Source of the DNA: Branchiostoma lanceolatum
Lineage: Eukaryota > Chordata > Leptocardii > Amphioxiformes > Branchiostomatidae
DNA: 64,000 nucleotides
Direction of reading: 5' to 3'
Assembly (NCBI RefSeq): GCF_035083965.1
Contig: NC_089724.1
Location: forward strand, 19,052,974-19,116,973
Numbering within the stretch: the first letter of the stretch is position 1; each line of letters begins with the position of its first letter. A model generated the notes under the pieces. It saw nothing but the letters and a program-made list of their open reading frames with translations, made no database searches and was not told where the DNA came from. A program made the position numbers and the translations under genes. Below, piece after piece: positions 62,888 through 64,000 of the stretch.

Positions 62888-63709
62888 GCTTCCAACTTCT
62901 TACAGGTATCTCCAGGAAACTTTCCTTTCCTACAATGTCTGGTATAAAATCATCTTGTGAGAGGTCTTGCCTGTACAATATAGGACTTGAGTACAACTGT
63001 ACTGTACAGAATTATACATAAGTGCAAGACTTCCAAGTTGTTTACGTGGGTTGCTATAGAGATGGTCTACTCCCAGCACAGAGTCATTGGTTCCAGAGAT
63101 GGCTGTGTCAGAATCACATTTACTATTCCTATACTTAACTTTCAGTATTGAAGACTACTGAAGAGACAATGTGATTGCATATACCATTTAGACAAGGAAG
63201 TGTTTTTCATGTCTGACATAAAATGCAAGAAACAGACCTCTGTCAACTTTCCGAACTTTTACTATTTACCATGTTCCTCTTGACCCATTTCTTCAACATA
63301 TCTCTGCACTTTATGTTACAATGTCTCTGTAAACTTAGCCAGAATGTATCAATACAATGTGAAGTCTTGCCTTTGCAAAAAGTGAGACTTAGGCAACCAT
63401 AACAGAACGAACAAGAAAATATTTGGGGAAAGTCATTACTTGTCATATTGTCTCATCACTGAACTCTGCAACATTGACTTAGACTGGACCAAGGTCCATG
63501 ACTTCGCAGCTTGTTTAATGCACACAGTCTTATGTAACCAATGTACACTTTGCTATGGTAAAACTTAAGGAATTAATACATGTAATACTAGAAAGCACCT
63601 TACAGGAGGCTCACTGTTGCGCCTCATTATTTAATTGACTAAGGAATAAATGCAATAATAGTTCCAAGGTAAACCATTAACTACTCCTGTTTCCGTGGAA
63701 GGAGATTTA

Positions 63710-63914
63710 CTATTTGACTGTTCTTCTGGTGGGTTCTGATGCTGTCGGTGGCGGGGGTGGGCCTCTCCGATCCAAGTCCTCGATGTACGACATCAGGAGT
63801 TTCCTGCGCTCCTCAGGTACACAGTCCAGCACCAGATAACGTTTGTCTTTCTCCAGAAGTTTCTCCACATCCTTCAGGTGGTGGCCGTCCGTATCCTCGA
63901 ACAATCTCTTTGAC
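63710..63914 (-). CDS. TCERG1: TCERG1 (CA150), last coding exon, gene continues past right edge
   Basis: The exon has acceptor CAG at 63915-63917 and stop TAG at 63710-63712. It encodes 67 residues plus one split codon. The text SKRLFEDTD, HHLKDVEKLLEKDKRYLVLD, CVPEERRKLL, then DLDRRGPPPPPTASEPTRR is nearly identical to the C-terminal end of vertebrate TCERG1, a transcription elongation regulator whose WW domains bind splicing factors and whose FF domains bind phosphorylated RNA polymerase II. This exon holds the end of the last FF domain and the Pro tail. The upstream exons lie beyond 64000. Confidence 0.96.
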
Positions 63915-64000
63915 CTGCAAGTATGCAACAGGGATGACATGAATAGGATGTGATTTTCTTTTCAAGAACACCAGTGCCGCCTAGGAATTCAGAGGTAAAC

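Noticed and set aside
63710-63914. Small independent gene at the right edge
   Set aside because: It begins with a splice acceptor in phase and matches the TCERG1 C-terminus, so it is a terminal exon.
1-64000. Retroviral, LTR, Polinton, CRISPR or toxin-antitoxin systems
   Set aside because: No gag, integrase, capsid or envelope text, no LTR pair, and no spaced direct repeats of CRISPR type were seen; the only reverse transcriptase is LINE-type.

Overview
The window is animal nuclear DNA: genes are split into many short exons with GT-AG introns, 3' UTRs carry AATAAA signals, and introns and gaps are full of short inverted-repeat elements. The gene content, the protein sequences (close to vertebrate orthologues but not vertebrate) and the dense MITE-like repeats suggest a cephalochordate (amphioxus, Branchiostoma). 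That assignment is my inference, not a database result.

Layout from left to right: a possible unrecognised gene on the minus strand at the left edge (607-1067); NSMCE4A on plus (1899-7800), the kleisin of the SMC5/6 complex; LYAR on minus (10036-16681), a nucleolar zinc-finger protein, tail to tail with NSMCE4A; ISYNA1 on minus (19152-25122), inositol-3-phosphate synthase; an 8 kb repeat-rich gap (25.1-33.2 kb); YKT6 on plus (34057-38170), a prenylated R-SNARE, with a broken LINE in one intron; two tandem TRIM-NHL genes on plus (42120-47077 and 49377-52411); a SAXO/FAM154-like axonemal microtubule protein on plus (53645-61725); and the last coding exon of TCERG1 on minus (63710-63914), whose remainder lies beyond the right edge. 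I placed every exon by reading phase, splice sites and family similarity. All joins keep frame and the predicted lengths match the families (NSMCE4A 390 aa, LYAR 398, ISYNA1 547, YKT6 198).

The genes do not form one pathway; most are housekeeping genes. The only clear local family is the TRIM-NHL pair, a tandem duplication in which no intron position is shared and the B-box regions differ.

The accessory content is mainly DNA-transposon-like: a 2.57 kb element with TTA target duplications (PIF/Harbinger-like) in LYAR intron 1 and a partial inverted second copy at 31.4-32.7 kb; a 916 bp fold-back element in LYAR intron 7; a nested fold-back with perfect 49 bp arms at 26.4 kb; a 177 bp near-perfect hairpin at 30.2 kb; a tandem array of about 120 bp units, most with octamer-like motifs, at 28.0-29.2 kb; and a MITE family with copies in introns of both YKT6 and the SAXO-like gene. 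I saw no retrovirus, LTR element, Polinton, CRISPR or bacterial-type system.
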